Assembly: GCF_947489255.1 (NCBI RefSeq)
Contig: NZ_CANLCY010000004.1
Span: 310,001-374,000 of the forward strand
Direction of reading: 5' to 3'
DNA length: 64,000 bases
Source of the DNA: an uncultured Microbacterium sp.
GTDB lineage: Bacteria; Actinomycetota; Actinomycetes; Actinomycetales; Microbacteriaceae
The notes below the pieces were generated by a model. The model saw only the letters and a list, made by a program, of their open reading frames with translations, did no database searches and was not told the DNA's origin. Shown here piece by piece: positions 34,477 to 42,741 of the stretch (position 1 is its first letter; every line of letters begins with the position of its first letter). The translations under genes were made by a program, and so were the position numbers.

Positions 34477-34983
34477 ATGGCGTCGACCGAGAACACCGTC
34501 CCCGATCTGCAGCGGAGCCTGCGCGACCTGATGCGGCAGAACAACCGCGCGGGGCGCGTGGTCGTGGCGGTCGACGCGCTCGATCTCGGCGCGGCGATGG
34601 ACTTCGCCGGCGAATTCGAGAAGGCGATCGTCGAAGAGGGCACGGCGGCGTTCCACGTCTCCGTCGCCGACGGGGCCCCGCAGGTCCGCGAGGCGGTGAT
34701 CGGCCCCTTCCGTGCGGGTGAGTCCTTCGGCCCGGGGGACGTCGCGCCCGCCGATGCGGTCCTCGTGGTGTCGGGCCGCTTCCTGCACAATCCCGACGTG
34801 CGCGGGCTGTGGAACTTCTCGATCTGGCTCGAGAGCAACCCTCCCCTCGGTGCTCCGCGCCCGGAGCGTCCGGATGCCGAGAAGCACTACCTCGCCACGG
34901 CACGGCCGAAGGCGGCCGCGTCGGTCATCGTCGAGAACTCCGACCCCGCCCACCCCGTGCAGGTGTTCGGAGACTTCTGCTGA
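34477..34983 (+). CDS. uridine-kinase-like protein lacking the P-loop
   Basis: This 168-residue protein has a weak but recognisable uridine-kinase pattern. The opening RSLRDLMRQNNRAGRVVVAVDAL matches the strand before Walker A, and the end ASVIVENSDPAHPVQVFGDFC matches the family's terminal D-N-x-D-x-x-x-P-x-x-x-F-x-D-x-C pattern. The GSGKT phosphate loop is replaced by DALDLGAAMDF, so it should not bind ATP in the usual way. It reaches into truB, whose ATG overlaps its stop by one base. Function unknown; a regulatory pseudo-kinase is one option. Confidence 0.6.
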   Translation: MASTENTVPDLQRSLRDLMRQNNRAGRVVVAVDALDLGAAMDFAGEFEKAIVEEGTAAFHVSVADGAPQVREAVIGPFRAGESFGPGDVAPADAVLVVSGRFLHNPDVRGLWNFSIWLESNPPLGAPRPERPDAEKHYLATARPKAAASVIVENSDPAHPVQVFGDFC

Positions 34984-35876
34984 TGGTGCGTCCCGGCATC
35001 CTCCTGGTCGACAAGCCGGGAGGCATCACCAGCCACGACGTGGTGTCCCGCGCGCGCAAGGCCCTCGGGACGCGCAAGATCGGCCACGCGGGCACCCTCG
35101 ACCCCATGGCGACGGGCCTTCTCGTGCTCGGCGTCGAGGGCGCGACCCGGCTCCTCACCTATATCGTCGGCGCCGACAAGACGTACGAGGCCACCATCCT
35201 TCTCGGGGTGTCGACCGACAGCGACGACGCCGACGGGGTCGAGACCGCGCGGGCGGATGCCGACGCGGTCGAGGCCGTCGCCGATGAGGCGATCTCGGCG
35301 GGCATCGCCGCCCTCACCGGCGAGATCGACCAGGTTCCGAGCACGGTGTCGGCGATCAAGGTCGCCGGGCGGCGGGCGTACGACCTCGCGCGCGCGGGGG
35401 AGCAGGTCGAACTGACGTCCCGACGGGTCACGGTCTCGCGCTTCGACGTGCGCGCCACGCGCCGGGGAAACGGCACCATCGAGCTCGACGTCGTCGTGGA
35501 CTGCACGAGCGGCACGTACATCCGCGCGCTCGCCCGTGATCTCGGCCGCGCTCTCGGCGTGGGCGGGCATCTGACGGCGCTCCGGCGCACCCGCATCGGG
35601 GCGTTCGACGTCGCGGCCGCGGCATCCGTCGACGACCTCTCCGAAGACGCGCTGCTCGCCCCGGCGACGGCAGCGGCGGTCGTGATGGGAGCGCTCGCGG
35701 TGGGCGCCGACGAGGCGCGCGATCTGCGCCACGGCAAGCGCATCGACGGCGGTGGGCGATTGACCGGCCCGGTCGCCGCCGCCATCGACCCCGATGGCCG
35801 TCTGGTCGGTGTCGTCGAGAAGCGCGGCACCCAGCTCAAGAGCGTCATGAACATGCCCGAGGAGGTTGCCCGATGA
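34983..35876 (+). CDS. truB: tRNA pseudouridine(55) synthase
   Basis: This 297-residue enzyme makes pseudouridine 55 in the T-loop of tRNAs. Catalytic Asp40 lies in GHAGTLDPMATGLL. KPGGITSHDVV at the N-terminus and CTSGTYIRALARDLG in the middle are family motifs, and a C-terminal PUA-like region follows (RHGKRIDGGG). The ATG overlaps the preceding stop by one base, and the end overlaps the next gene by ATGA, so the three genes are coupled. Confidence 0.95.
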   Translation: MVRPGILLVDKPGGITSHDVVSRARKALGTRKIGHAGTLDPMATGLLVLGVEGATRLLTYIVGADKTYEATILLGVSTDSDDADGVETARADADAVEAVADEAISAGIAALTGEIDQVPSTVSAIKVAGRRAYDLARAGEQVELTSRRVTVSRFDVRATRRGNGTIELDVVVDCTSGTYIRALARDLGRALGVGGHLTALRRTRIGAFDVAAAASVDDLSEDALLAPATAAAVVMGALAVGADEARDLRHGKRIDGGGRLTGPVAAAIDPDGRLVGVVEKRGTQLKSVMNMPEEVAR

Positions 35877-36241
35877 TCCTGTGGTTCACCCTCGTGCAGG
35901 TGGGGCTCGCCGTGCTCGCGGGTCTCGTCGCGGTCGGCGCGGGGCTGATCGGCCGACGCCCCGGAGACGTCACCGTGGGCTCGCTCGCGCTCATCGAGCT
36001 GCTGCTCATCGTGCAGATCGTGGTCGCGATCATCGCGCCGTTCGCCGGCAATCCGCCCTCGGGCAGCCTGCTCGAGTTCTGGACCTACCTCGTGTCGGCG
36101 GCCCTCGTGCCGATCGCGGGCGTCGCGTGGGCGCTGCTCGAGCGCAGCCGGTGGAGCACCGTCGTGATGGGGGTCGCCGCCCTCGCGGTCGCCGTGATGG
36201 TGTGGCGCATGCACGTGATCTGGACGGTGCAGATCGCCTGA
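35873..36241 (+). CDS. small four-helix membrane protein, unknown function
   Basis: This 122-residue protein has about four hydrophobic helices (5-27, 38-58, 72-93, 97-115) joined by short loops. It starts within the truB stop (ATGA). I do not recognise the family. The tight overlap suggests shared regulation with truB. Orientation of the helices cannot be fixed with confidence. Confidence 0.75.
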   Translation: MILWFTLVQVGLAVLAGLVAVGAGLIGRRPGDVTVGSLALIELLLIVQIVVAIIAPFAGNPPSGSLLEFWTYLVSAALVPIAGVAWALLERSRWSTVVMGVAALAVAVMVWRMHVIWTVQIA

Positions 36242-36281
36242 GGGATCAGGATGCCGTGGCCCGGGCGGCCGCGGCGGGTCC

Positions 36282-36306
36282 GGTCCCTTCGACGGGCTCA
36301 GGGACC
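36282..36306. repeat. 25-bp hairpin repeat (copy 2)
   Basis: Stem GGTCCCT/AGGGACC around the core TCGACGGGCTC. Confidence 0.8.
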
Positions 36307-36327
36307 TGTGGGGAGGTGGTGGGTCCC

Positions 36328-36352
36328 GGTCCCTCCGACGGGCTCAGGGACC
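36328..36352. repeat. 25-bp hairpin repeat (copy 3)
   Basis: Stem GGTCCCT/AGGGACC around the core CCGACGGGCTC, which has one base change from copy 2. Confidence 0.8.
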
Positions 36353-36362
36353 TCGGTGGGGA

Positions 36363-36387
36363 GGTGGCTGAGCCTGTCGAAGCCACC
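36363..36387. repeat. 25-bp hairpin repeat (copy 4)
   Basis: Stem GGTGGCT/AGCCACC with the core in the opposite orientation (GAGCCTGTCGA). Confidence 0.8.
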
Positions 36388-36461
36388 GGACCGACCGTCG
36401 GCGTGCCCGGGGGAGGCCGCGCTGCTCGGTCGAGGCCGGGGCGAACTAGAATCGTGAGGTC

Positions 36462-36881
36462 ATGGCATCCACCACTCCCACCCGCTCCCGGGGGATGACC
36501 GGCATCGGCCGTGTCCTCGTCGTCGTCTACGGCATCATGGCGCTCGCCGCCACGGGCCGCTCCTTCGTGCAGATCGTGCGCGAGTTCGACGACGCCCCGC
36601 TGGCGTATTCGCTGTCCGCCCTCGCCGCGGTCGTCTACATCCTCGCGACCCTCGCGCTGATCTTCTCCGCGCGCCCCGCGTGGTACCGCGTCGCCTGGAT
36701 CGCGATCGGGTTCGAGCTGGTCGGCGTCCTGGTGGTCGGGACGCTGAGTCTGGTGCTGCCGGCGCTGTTTCAGCACCCGACCGTGTGGTCGGTGTACGGC
36801 TACGGCTACCTGTTCATCCCGCTCGTGCTGCCCTTCCTCGGTCTCTGGTGGCTCGTGCGGCACCGCCGGGCGGCGTCGTGA
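36462..36881 (+). CDS. small membrane protein upstream of ribF, unknown function
   Basis: This 139-residue protein has four predicted helices (about 14-36, 48-68, 76-97, 108-130). Arg/His-rich ends suggest both termini are inside. The pattern resembles small actinobacterial membrane proteins without an assigned role. Its TGA overlaps the ribF GTG by two bases, so the two are probably coexpressed. The three hairpin repeats lie just upstream. Confidence 0.75.
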   Translation: MASTTPTRSRGMTGIGRVLVVVYGIMALAATGRSFVQIVREFDDAPLAYSLSALAAVVYILATLALIFSARPAWYRVAWIAIGFELVGVLVVGTLSLVLPALFQHPTVWSVYGYGYLFIPLVLPFLGLWWLVRHRRAAS

Positions 36882-37822
36882 TCGTCTTCCGGGACCCCGT
36901 CGAGGTCCCCGCCGGCTTCGGTCCGACGGTGGTGGCGATCGGCAAGTTCGACGGCGTGCACACCGGCCATCGCGCGGTGATCGACCGCGCCCGGGTCGAC
37001 GCGTCCGACGGCGCGCGCGTGGTCGCGGTGACTTTCGACCGCAACCCGTTGAGCGTCCTCCGGCCCGAGAAGTGCCCGGCCGACGTCATCGGCCCGCATC
37101 AGAAGCTCGACCTGCTCGAGCGAGCCGGAGTGGATGCCACCCTGCTGCTGACCTTCGACGAGGCCCTGGCCGCGATCCCCGCGGAGGAGTTCGTGCGCGG
37201 CATCCTGGTCGACGCCCTCGACGCCCGCACCGTTCTCGTGGGACGCGACTTCCGCTTCGGCGCCGGGGGAGCGGGTGACCCCGCTCTGCTGGAGCGCATG
37301 GGGGCCGAACACGGTTTCCGTGTCGACGTCGTCGACGACGTCCGCGCGGTGCACGCCGATCGGCGCGTGTCGTCCACGTGGATCCGCGAGGCCCTGTCGG
37401 CCGGCGACATCGCCACGGCCGCGCGCCTGCTGGGCCGCGCGCCCTCGGTCTGGGGCGAGGTCGTGCACGGCCTCAAACGCGGACGCGAGCTGGGGTACCC
37501 GACCGCCAATCTCTCGCCCGATCTCGAGGGCTTCGTGCCCGCCGACGGCGTCTACGCCGGATGGCTCGTCGACGTCGACGGGGCGCGACGCACGAGTTAT
37601 CCCGCCGCGATCAGCGTCGGAACGAACCCCACGTTCGACGATGTGAACGCGCGGCAGGTCGAGGCGTACGTGATCGACGAGACCGGACTCGACCTGTACG
37701 GCCATCACGTCGAGGTGCGCTTCGTGGAGCGGGTGCGCGGGATGACGGCGTTCGACGGGATCGACGCGCTCATCGCGCAGATGGCCGACGACGTGGAGCG
37801 CTCGCGCGCGATCCTGCGCTGA
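36878..37822 (+). CDS. ribF: bifunctional riboflavin kinase / FAD synthetase
   Basis: This 314-residue enzyme makes FMN and then FAD. The N-terminal adenylyltransferase domain (1-185) has the GKFDGVHTGHRAVI nucleotide motif and RVSSTWIREALSAGD. The C-terminal flavokinase domain (190-314) has HGLKRGRELGYPTANL and VGTNPTFDD, with the ATP/riboflavin-binding threonine in PTAN. GTG 36878 is chosen because it overlaps the preceding stop (GTGA) and gives the standard N-terminus. Confidence 0.95.
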   Translation: MIVFRDPVEVPAGFGPTVVAIGKFDGVHTGHRAVIDRARVDASDGARVVAVTFDRNPLSVLRPEKCPADVIGPHQKLDLLERAGVDATLLLTFDEALAAIPAEEFVRGILVDALDARTVLVGRDFRFGAGGAGDPALLERMGAEHGFRVDVVDDVRAVHADRRVSSTWIREALSAGDIATAARLLGRAPSVWGEVVHGLKRGRELGYPTANLSPDLEGFVPADGVYAGWLVDVDGARRTSYPAAISVGTNPTFDDVNARQVEAYVIDETGLDLYGHHVEVRFVERVRGMTAFDGIDALIAQMADDVERSRAILR

Positions 37823-37853
37823 GTCGCGGGCGGGTCGTGGAACGGCGCTCGGG

Positions 37854-39221
37854 TCAGTCCTGCCGCGACAGGTGATTCCGGATGCCGAGGAACGACGCTG
37901 CCGCTCCGAGCACCATGAGCACGGCGGTGAACAGCGCCGCCCGGTGGAATCCGTCGAGGTCCAGCGATCCGCCGACCACGGCGGACACGGCGGCGATGGC
38001 GAGCAGGCCGGCGACGCGCGAGACGGCGTTGTTGACGGCGGAGGCGATGCCCGAGCGCTCGGAGTCGATGGCGCCGAGCACCGCGGCCGTCAAGGGCGAG
38101 ACGGTCGCGGTCAGACCCAGGCCGAACACGATGACCCCGGGCAGCACTTGCGTCCAGTAATCGAAGTCGTCGCCGACCCGGAGCAGCAGCAGGGCGCCGG
38201 CCGCCATCACGAGGGGGCCGACGGTCATGAACAGGCGCGGCCCGAGACGTCCCGACAGAGCGCCCATGCGCGAGCTCAGGACGATCATGAGCACGGTGCT
38301 CGGCAACGACGCGAGTCCCGCGAGGGTCGCGGGAAGCCCCGCCCCCTGCTGCAGGTACACGCTGAGCACGAAGCCGTTCAACGACAGCGCCGCGTAGACG
38401 AAGACGGTCGCGAGGTTGCCCGCCCAGAAGTTGCGCGCCCGGAAGAGATCGAGCGGCATCATGGGTTCGCGCGCCGTCTTCTGCCGCACGAGGAACCCCG
38501 AGAAGGCCAGGATGCCGATGATCCCCGGCATCCAGATGACGGGGGAGGCCCAGCCGAGGTTCGGCTGCTCGATGAGGGCGAACACGATGCCGCCGAGACC
38601 CGCCGCGCACAGGACCGCGCCGAGGATGTCGACGCGCGCGCCGGGGCGGCGGTGATCGCGATGGCCCAGGCGGGTGAGCAGCCACATCGTGACGCCGATG
38701 GGGAGCACGTTGACGAGGAACACCAGCCGCCACGACAGGGTGTCGACGAAGATGCCGCCGATCAGGGGGCCCGCGAGCATGGCGACGGTGGTCGCTCCCG
38801 TCCAGATGCCGATCGCGCGAGCCTGTGCCGCGCCGCGGAACGTCGAGGTGATGAGGGCCAGGGAACTCGGCACGAGCAGGGCGCCGGCGACGCCCTGGAG
38901 GGCGCGAGCCACGATGAGGAATTCCGCGGTCGGAGCGGCCGCGATGGCGAGCGAGGTGACGCCGAAGCCGATGAGGCCGATGCGCAGGACGACGACCCGT
39001 CCCAGCACGTCGCTGAGGGAGCCCGCAACCAGGATGAACGCCCCGAGAGTGACGAGGTAGGCGTCGACGACCCACTGCTGCGTGCTCAGGCCCCCGCCCA
39101 GGTCGCCTGCGATGGCGGGCAGGGCGACGTTGACGACCGTTCCGTCGAGGAACGACACGAACGAGGCGAGGACCGCGACGGCGAGGACCGTGCGTTGTTC
39201 CCGTGTCATCGCCTCGGCCAT
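37854..39221 (-). CDS. MFS exporter, EmrB/QacA-like (DHA2 type)
   Basis: This 455-residue transporter has the family motif FLDGTVVNVALPAI in helix 1, LVAGSLSDVLGRVVVLRIG (motif A) between helices 2 and 3, and RALQGVAGALLVPSSLALI in helix 4. These mark proton-driven drug exporters of the DHA2 group; the helix count is probably 14 but was not predicted by program. The start is the ATG 6 nt after TACGCT on the minus strand. It faces the copA promoter region. The exported compound is unknown. Confidence 0.88.
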   Translation of the reverse strand: MAEAMTREQRTVLAVAVLASFVSFLDGTVVNVALPAIAGDLGGGLSTQQWVVDAYLVTLGAFILVAGSLSDVLGRVVVLRIGLIGFGVTSLAIAAAPTAEFLIVARALQGVAGALLVPSSLALITSTFRGAAQARAIGIWTGATTVAMLAGPLIGGIFVDTLSWRLVFLVNVLPIGVTMWLLTRLGHRDHRRPGARVDILGAVLCAAGLGGIVFALIEQPNLGWASPVIWMPGIIGILAFSGFLVRQKTAREPMMPLDLFRARNFWAGNLATVFVYAALSLNGFVLSVYLQQGAGLPATLAGLASLPSTVLMIVLSSRMGALSGRLGPRLFMTVGPLVMAAGALLLLRVGDDFDYWTQVLPGVIVFGLGLTATVSPLTAAVLGAIDSERSGIASAVNNAVSRVAGLLAIAAVSAVVGGSLDLDGFHRAALFTAVLMVLGAAASFLGIRNHLSRQD

Positions 39222-39227
39222 TCCCCC

Positions 39228-39233
39228 AGCGTA
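39228..39233 (-). promoter_or_regulatory. -10 hexamer TACGCT of the MFS exporter gene
   Basis: It lies 6 nt from the ATG at 39221. Confidence 0.5.
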
Positions 39234-39342
39234 GGGTCGGTCGATCCGCGGCGGGCCGGGTTGCGCGCAGGCGGGAGCGAGGCGAGCGCGGTGCGAACGG
39301 CCGGGCGGGCGCCGAGCGAATCCTGGAACCTCGCCCCCTAGA

Positions 39343-39359
39343 ATACCCCCAGGGGGTAT
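39343..39359. promoter_or_regulatory. CsoR-like copper operator
   Basis: The palindrome ATACCCCC-A-GGGGGTAT lies 33 bp before the copA ATG. It matches the known form of CsoR copper-repressor sites (TACCCC...GGGGTA). No csoR gene is visible in this window, so the repressor must lie elsewhere. Confidence 0.8.
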
Positions 39360-39392
39360 CCTGTTGCTGACCGGGGGAGCGGAGGAGGAGCC

Positions 39393-41843
39393 ATGAGCGA
39401 CCACACGGATGCCGCAGCAACCGCCGAGGCGGTGCTCGACATCGACGGGATGACGTGCGCGAGCTGCGTCGCGCGCGTCGAGAAGCGCCTCGGGCGGGTC
39501 GAGGGCGTGCACGCGGCGGTGAACCTCGCGACCGAGACCGCGCGGGTGCGCTACCCCGCCGACCTCGACACCGCCGCCCTGGTCGATGCCGTGCGGGCCG
39601 CCGGCTACGACGCCCGCGTCCGCACCCGCACCTCCACGGAGCCGCCCCCGGTGCCCGTGTTCGCCCCCGGAGGAGCGGTGGATGCCGTGACCGGGCGCGA
39701 TCTCACCGCGACCGCCGCGCAGCTCGAGGGCGGCTCTTCCGGCGCTCCGGACGCCGCCGGCTCGCACGAGCACGGCTCCGACGCCCCCGCCGCGTCCGCG
39801 CACGTCGCCGACACGCACGCCGCCGACACGCACGTCGAGGCCGAGGATGCGTCGTCGGGGCACGTGCACGACACGGCCGACGCGCCCGGGTCGACCCCGC
39901 TGCGGACACGCCTGTGGGTGTCGCTCGCCCTGGCCGTCCCCGTCGTGGCGCTCGGCATGGTCCCGGCGTGGCAGTTCCCCGCATGGCAGTGGGTCTCGCT
40001 GGTGCTGGCCACCCCGATCGTGCTCTGGGGCGGATGGCCGTTCCACCGCGCCACGCTGCGCAACGCGCGTCACGGCGCCGCCACGATGGACACCCTCATC
40101 ACCCTGGGCACCTTCGCCGCCTACCTGTGGAGCGTCTGGGCGCTCGTGTTCGGCACGGCCGGGCGGATCGGCATCCGTCATGAGGTGATGCTGTTCGGGC
40201 CCGTGCACGACGCCACCTCGGTGGTCTACTTCGAGGTCGCCGCGGCGGTGACGGTGTTCCTGCTGCTCGGACGCGTGGTCGAGCAGCGCTCCACCCGCCG
40301 TGCCGGAGCCGCGCTGCGCTCGCTGCTCGACCTCGGCGCGCGCGAGGCGGAACTCGCCGACGGGCGCCGCATCGACATCGACCGCCTGGCCGTCGGCGAC
40401 GTGTTCGTCGTGCGCCCCGGGGCGACCGTCGCGACCGACGGCGAGGTGCTCGAGGGACGCGCCTCCGTGGACGAGAGCATGCTCACCGGTGAGTCGCTCC
40501 CGGTCGACGTGGGTCCCGGATCGACGGTGACCGGCGGCACCATCGCCTCGGGCGGGCGCCTCGTCGTCCGTGCGACCGGCGTCGGCGAGCAGACGCGTCT
40601 GGCCCGCATCGCCCGTCTCATCGAAGACGCGCAGCTCGGCAAGAGCCGTGTGCAGCGCCTCGCGGATCGCATCTCCGGGGTGTTCGTCCCCACCGTGATC
40701 GTGCTCGCCGCGCTCACCCTCGTCGGGTGGCTCGTCGCCGGTCAGCCGCTGTCGGCGGGCTTCACCGCGGCCGTCGCGGTGCTCATCATCGCCTGCCCGT
40801 GCGCGCTGGGGCTGGCCACCCCGATCGCGATCCTCGTCGGGACCGGCCGCGCCGCCCAGCTCGGCATCCTGGTCACGGGCCCCGCGGCCCTGGAATCCGC
40901 CGAGCGCATCGACACGATCGTGCTCGACAAGACCGGCACCCTGACCGCGGGGCGCATGAGCGTCGTGAACGTCACCACCGCCCCCGACCAGGATGCCGAC
41001 CACGCGCTGCGTCTGCTGGCCGCGCTCGAGCGCGCGTCGGAGCACCCCGTGGCCCACGCGATCGTGGTCGCGGGGGGCGAGGGTCCGGTCGCCGAAGACG
41101 TCGAGGCCCTTCCCGGCCGCGGCATCGTCGGTGTCGTCGACGGCGTCCGCGTGTTCGCGGGGCGCCCCGCGCTCGCCGCCGATCTGGGCGCGCCTCTGCC
41201 GGACGCGCTCGCCGCGGCCGTCGCCGAGGGGGAGCGGCGCGGCACCGTCGTGGTGGCGGGATGGCCCGACGACGAGGGCGCCATGCGCGCGCGCGTCGTC
41301 GTCGAGGTCGCCGACACCGTGCGTCCGGAGAGCGCCGCCACCGTCGCCCGCCTGCGCGCGATGGGACTCGAACCGGTGCTGCTCACCGGCGACAACCCGC
41401 ACGTCGCCCGCGCCGTCGCGGCCGAGCTCGGCATCGAGAAGGTGAGCGCCGGGGTCCTGCCCGAGGGCAAGGTCGCGGAGATCGCCGCGCTCCGCGCCGA
41501 GGGGCGCACGGTCGCCATGGTCGGCGACGGGGTCAACGACGCCGCCGCCCTGGCATCCGCCGACCTCGGCATCGCCATGGGAGGGGGGACGGATGCCGCG
41601 CTCCACGCGAGCGACGTGGCCCTGATGCGGGATGACCCGCGGGGTATCGTCACGGCGGTGGCGCTGAGCCGGCGCACGATGGGCGTGATCCGCGGGAACC
41701 TCTTCTGGGCGTTCGCGTACAACGTGGCGGCCCTGCCGCTCGCGGCCCTCGGGCTGCTGAACCCGATGCTCGCCGGGGCCGCGATGGCGTTCTCGAGCGT
41801 CTTCGTCGTGCTCAACAGCCTGCGGCTGCGGCGCGCGGCCTGA
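39393..41843 (+). CDS. copA: copper-exporting P1B-type ATPase
   Basis: This 816-residue copper pump has an N-terminal heavy-metal domain (about 10-75) with the GMTCASC metal site. A His/Asp/Ala-rich linker (about 123-170) may bind metal. The membrane CPC site lies in ACPCALGLATPIA near residue 467, the phosphorylated Asp in DKTGTLTAG near 511, and the hinge in GDGVNDAAAL. The CPC motif and the copper-type operator upstream point to Cu(I). A ribosome site GGAGGAG precedes the ATG. Confidence 0.95.
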   Translation: MSDHTDAAATAEAVLDIDGMTCASCVARVEKRLGRVEGVHAAVNLATETARVRYPADLDTAALVDAVRAAGYDARVRTRTSTEPPPVPVFAPGGAVDAVTGRDLTATAAQLEGGSSGAPDAAGSHEHGSDAPAASAHVADTHAADTHVEAEDASSGHVHDTADAPGSTPLRTRLWVSLALAVPVVALGMVPAWQFPAWQWVSLVLATPIVLWGGWPFHRATLRNARHGAATMDTLITLGTFAAYLWSVWALVFGTAGRIGIRHEVMLFGPVHDATSVVYFEVAAAVTVFLLLGRVVEQRSTRRAGAALRSLLDLGAREAELADGRRIDIDRLAVGDVFVVRPGATVATDGEVLEGRASVDESMLTGESLPVDVGPGSTVTGGTIASGGRLVVRATGVGEQTRLARIARLIEDAQLGKSRVQRLADRISGVFVPTVIVLAALTLVGWLVAGQPLSAGFTAAVAVLIIACPCALGLATPIAILVGTGRAAQLGILVTGPAALESAERIDTIVLDKTGTLTAGRMSVVNVTTAPDQDADHALRLLAALERASEHPVAHAIVVAGGEGPVAEDVEALPGRGIVGVVDGVRVFAGRPALAADLGAPLPDALAAAVAEGERRGTVVVAGWPDDEGAMRARVVVEVADTVRPESAATVARLRAMGLEPVLLTGDNPHVARAVAAELGIEKVSAGVLPEGKVAEIAALRAEGRTVAMVGDGVNDAAALASADLGIAMGGGTDAALHASDVALMRDDPRGIVTAVALSRRTMGVIRGNLFWAFAYNVAALPLAALGLLNPMLAGAAMAFSSVFVVLNSLRLRRAA

Positions 41844-41871
41844 GCGAACGGCGACGCCGACGTGCTGGGTT

Positions 41872-41888
41872 AGGGTCGTGACGACCCT
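41872..41888 (+). promoter_or_regulatory. small hairpin before the lipoprotein gene
   Basis: AGGGTCG-TGA-CGACCCT forms a 7-bp stem between copA and the lipoprotein, just before its ribosome site. It overlaps a TAGGGT sequence. It could end the copA message or lie in the leader of the next gene. Confidence 0.4.
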
Positions 41889-41897
41889 GGAGGTGTC

Positions 41898-42545
41898 ATG
41901 ACCCCCCTCGCCCGTGCAGCCCTCGCGGCTTCCGTCTCGCTCGCCCTCGTCGCCGCTCTGAGCGCGTGCGTCCCCGAACCGGAGGGCGACACGCCCTCGC
42001 AGACGGCGTCCGCTGCCGCATCGTCGACACCCACGGCTTTCGCCTCCGCATCTGCGCCCACGACGTCGGCGTCCCCGACGATCGCTCCGACGGCGGGGAC
42101 CGCACTGCCGTCCTCCTGCGAATCCGTGGTGTCCGCCGCGCAGCGGACCGCGCTGGCGGACTCCGACCTTCCGTTGAACGATCCCGGAGTGACGCTGCTG
42201 TCGACTGAGCAGGCTGCCCTGCTGGATCTCCTCCAGGTCGTTCCGACCGTGCGGTGCTCGTGGGGTGCGCCGGGTGACCGAGGGATCGCGACGAACGTCT
42301 CGATCGTCGACCCCGGGCAGGCCGCCACGGTCCGCAGCACTCTCGAGGCGGGCGGTTTCAGCTGTGAGGACAGCGGTGAGGCGACGGTCTGCCGCATCGA
42401 GCAGCGTGGCGTCTCGCTCGACGACAAGCCGTTCGAGCGCGGTGAGGTGCAGGCGTTGTCGGGGGACGTGTGGGTGTCCACGTCGTACGTCAGTGTCGAC
42501 GTCACCTCATACACCGACGACATCTTGTCCACGGTGCGGGGATGA
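41898..42545 (+). CDS. putative exported lipoprotein, unknown function
   Basis: This 215-residue protein opens with a lipoprotein signal ending in ALSAC (Cys near residue 23), followed by a Thr/Ser/Ala-rich tether to about residue 70. The outer domain has three further cysteines (in LPSSCESVV, TVRCSWG, and SCEDSGEATVC), suggesting disulfides. I do not recognise the family. TGGAGG gives a normal ribosome site 4 nt before the ATG. It resembles the outer domain type of the sigma-linked membrane protein at 17783 only in general style. Confidence 0.75.
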   Translation: MTPLARAALAASVSLALVAALSACVPEPEGDTPSQTASAAASSTPTAFASASAPTTSASPTIAPTAGTALPSSCESVVSAAQRTALADSDLPLNDPGVTLLSTEQAALLDLLQVVPTVRCSWGAPGDRGIATNVSIVDPGQAATVRSTLEAGGFSCEDSGEATVCRIEQRGVSLDDKPFERGEVQALSGDVWVSTSYVSVDVTSYTDDILSTVRG

Positions 42546-42741
42546 GTGCCACCTCGAGCAGCTAGAATGGGAGGTGGACCTCGTCACCCCTCCGCGTGAG
42601 CTGTTTTCGGCTGATACCCGCGGTGGGGCGTGTATCCCGCCTTTTCCGGGCGTGCGATTCGCGGTTTTCCGGGGTCACTGATCCACCGGCTTCGCGCCGG
42701 AACGTTCCGGACCCTTTCCGGACGACACGCTCAGGAGGAGC

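Noticed and set aside
39222..41606. Minus-strand frame opposite copA continuing into the MFS exporter
   Set aside because: It is antisense to an unmistakable CopA and has no start site; the exporter begins at 39221.
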